This document shows, piece after piece, positions 63,220 through 64,000 of a DNA stretch of 64,000 nt. The position numbers and the translations under genes are program-made. Within the stretch, counting starts at the first letter, position 1, and each line of letters opens with the position of its first letter. Below the pieces are notes generated by a model. It ran no database searches. It worked only from the letters and a program-made list of their open reading frames with translations, and was not told where the DNA came from. Source of the stretch: Atopsyche davidsoni (taxonomy: Eukaryota; Arthropoda; Insecta; Trichoptera; Hydrobiosidae); contig JAILWY010000001.1 of the NCBI GenBank assembly GCA_022113835.1, positions 12,578,501-12,642,500 on the forward strand, given 5' to 3'.

Positions 63220-63350
63220 TTACCCTATTTTATAACTTTGATATGATTTTTAACAACCCTATATTATATATATACGATGTGGGCATTAATTTTTTCGGAT
63301 TTTCTAAGAGATGGCGTTACTACTATTGAACCGCATCAGGCTATACTTTA

Positions 63351-63440
63351 ACACGGTGGTCCCAAACCCTGTTCCCGCAGGCGCCATGGCCCGCCGATCA
63401 TTTTCCGTGCGCCCGCCGACCATTTTCCTGTCCGACCACA
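63351..63440 (+). mobile_element. Possible left end of a further hAT element
   Basis: CGGTGGTCCCAAACCC (from about 63354) resembles the CAGTGGTTCCCAAACC terminus of many hAT elements and runs into GC-rich repeats GGCCCGCCGATCATTTTCC / GCCCGCCGACCATTTTCC. No transposase and no matching right end are visible before the window closes. Confidence 0.3.
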
Positions 63441-64000
63441 ATAAAAAATTATTTATGAAAAAAAAAAATTTTTTTTTTACTAATTAAAATGAGAAATGTA
63501 AACGAAAATAAGTTAATCGATATAATTTTCAAAATAATAATTATTTCCAGAAAATCATAAAAAAGTCTGTTGAAATAGTATCTTATGGTGGCTGATCCCT
63601 TTGATGGATCAATTTTTGAGTTTTTTGACAATCTTTTGCGAAAAATTTACTGCATCAATAGAAAAAAAATTTATGTTAAAAGTTAGATGCGTTCTTTCTT
63701 CTAAAGACGTGATTTTTTATCTCTTGTATATTTACTTTTAATATGATTAATATGTATTTTCCAGATTAAAGTTTAGGAATTGGGAGATTATTATAACCGA
63801 TGGATCTAGAACCCTAAGCATTTAGGTGTCTTTTTTTAAATTGGAAATAAAAGATTACCAATAAACCTATTGTAAAAGATTAGCTATAAAATTATAACAA
63901 AGTTTGGCTTTGAAAAGTCGTAATTTTATCTAATTTTTCAACATTTTTAAGAATTACTTTTTAAGAATTAATTTAGAAGAAAACCTTAAAAAAGATCGGT
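63441..64000. other. AT-rich DNA at the window edge
   Basis: No recognisable feature. It could be the interior of the possible hAT element whose left end is at 63351. Confidence 0.4.

Larger units (their letters stand above)
62715..63250 (+). mobile_element. Internally deleted hAT element
   Basis: The left end starts CAGTCATGTCAAAG, close to the CAGNGGTGTCAAA ends common in hAT elements, followed by GC-rich palindromic subterminal DNA. A weakly matching inverted end (CTTTGATATGATT at 63236-63248, about 11 of 14 positions) lies just after the coding remnant. Between them only the C-terminal dimerisation region of the transposase remains, so roughly 80% of the gene is missing. An 8-bp target duplication was not found, so the outer limits are approximate. 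Confidence 0.6.

Noticed and set aside
1..64000. CRISPR arrays, operons, riboswitches, rho-independent terminators
   Set aside because: The window is eukaryotic in every visible respect; the only regular repeats are the 159-bp satellite and microsatellites, which lack the repeat-spacer form.

Overview
The window looks like nuclear DNA of an arthropod, most likely an insect. It is strongly AT-rich, with large spliced introns, a canonical GT-AG gene with an insect-style extracellular leucine-rich-repeat product, and many low-copy transposable-element remnants (IS630/Tc1-mariner, hAT, non-LTR, Penelope-like, a solo LTR). Nothing bacterial or viral is visible: there are no operons, no ribosome-binding sites and no CRISPR array. 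The species cannot be named from sequence alone.

Only one host gene is well supported. It lies on the + strand, with a short coding exon (12816-12929: start codon, signal peptide and the first cysteines of the LRR N-cap) joined in phase 0 across a ~6.1 kb intron to a large terminal exon (19016-20101: rest of the N-cap, about ten 24-residue LRRs, a cysteine-rich C-cap and a hydrophobic tail). The inferred product has 399 residues and should be a cell-surface, GPI- or membrane-anchored LRR protein. At least one 5' non-coding exon must lie further upstream. A possible minus-strand exon with one membrane helix (30125-30276) is much weaker.

The intron of the LRR gene carries a 320-bp solo LTR with a 4-bp target duplication (13314-13633), a perfect 97-bp-arm palindrome carrying a decayed hammerhead-ribozyme motif (14398-14592), and ~13 tandem copies of a 159/160-bp satellite in two interleaved subtypes (about 16425-18515).

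Repeats elsewhere include four copies of a foldback element built around a tRNA-like core (11531, 44766, 50393, 58322); two of these have lost most of the core and become near-perfect hairpins. There is a second, better preserved hammerhead-like motif at 34012-34062, an internally deleted IS630/Tc1-mariner element (44108-44652), and a transposon cluster at 60082-63400. That cluster holds a 2.6-kb element with 14-bp terminal inverted repeats and a broken transposase-like gene of a family I cannot assign, abutting an internally deleted hAT element.

Most of the remaining sequence is AT-rich DNA without recognisable genes. It is interrupted by 100-600 bp islands of higher GC that do not read as protein and may be conserved regulatory elements. 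Most short ORFs in these areas show no protein signature and are left out.
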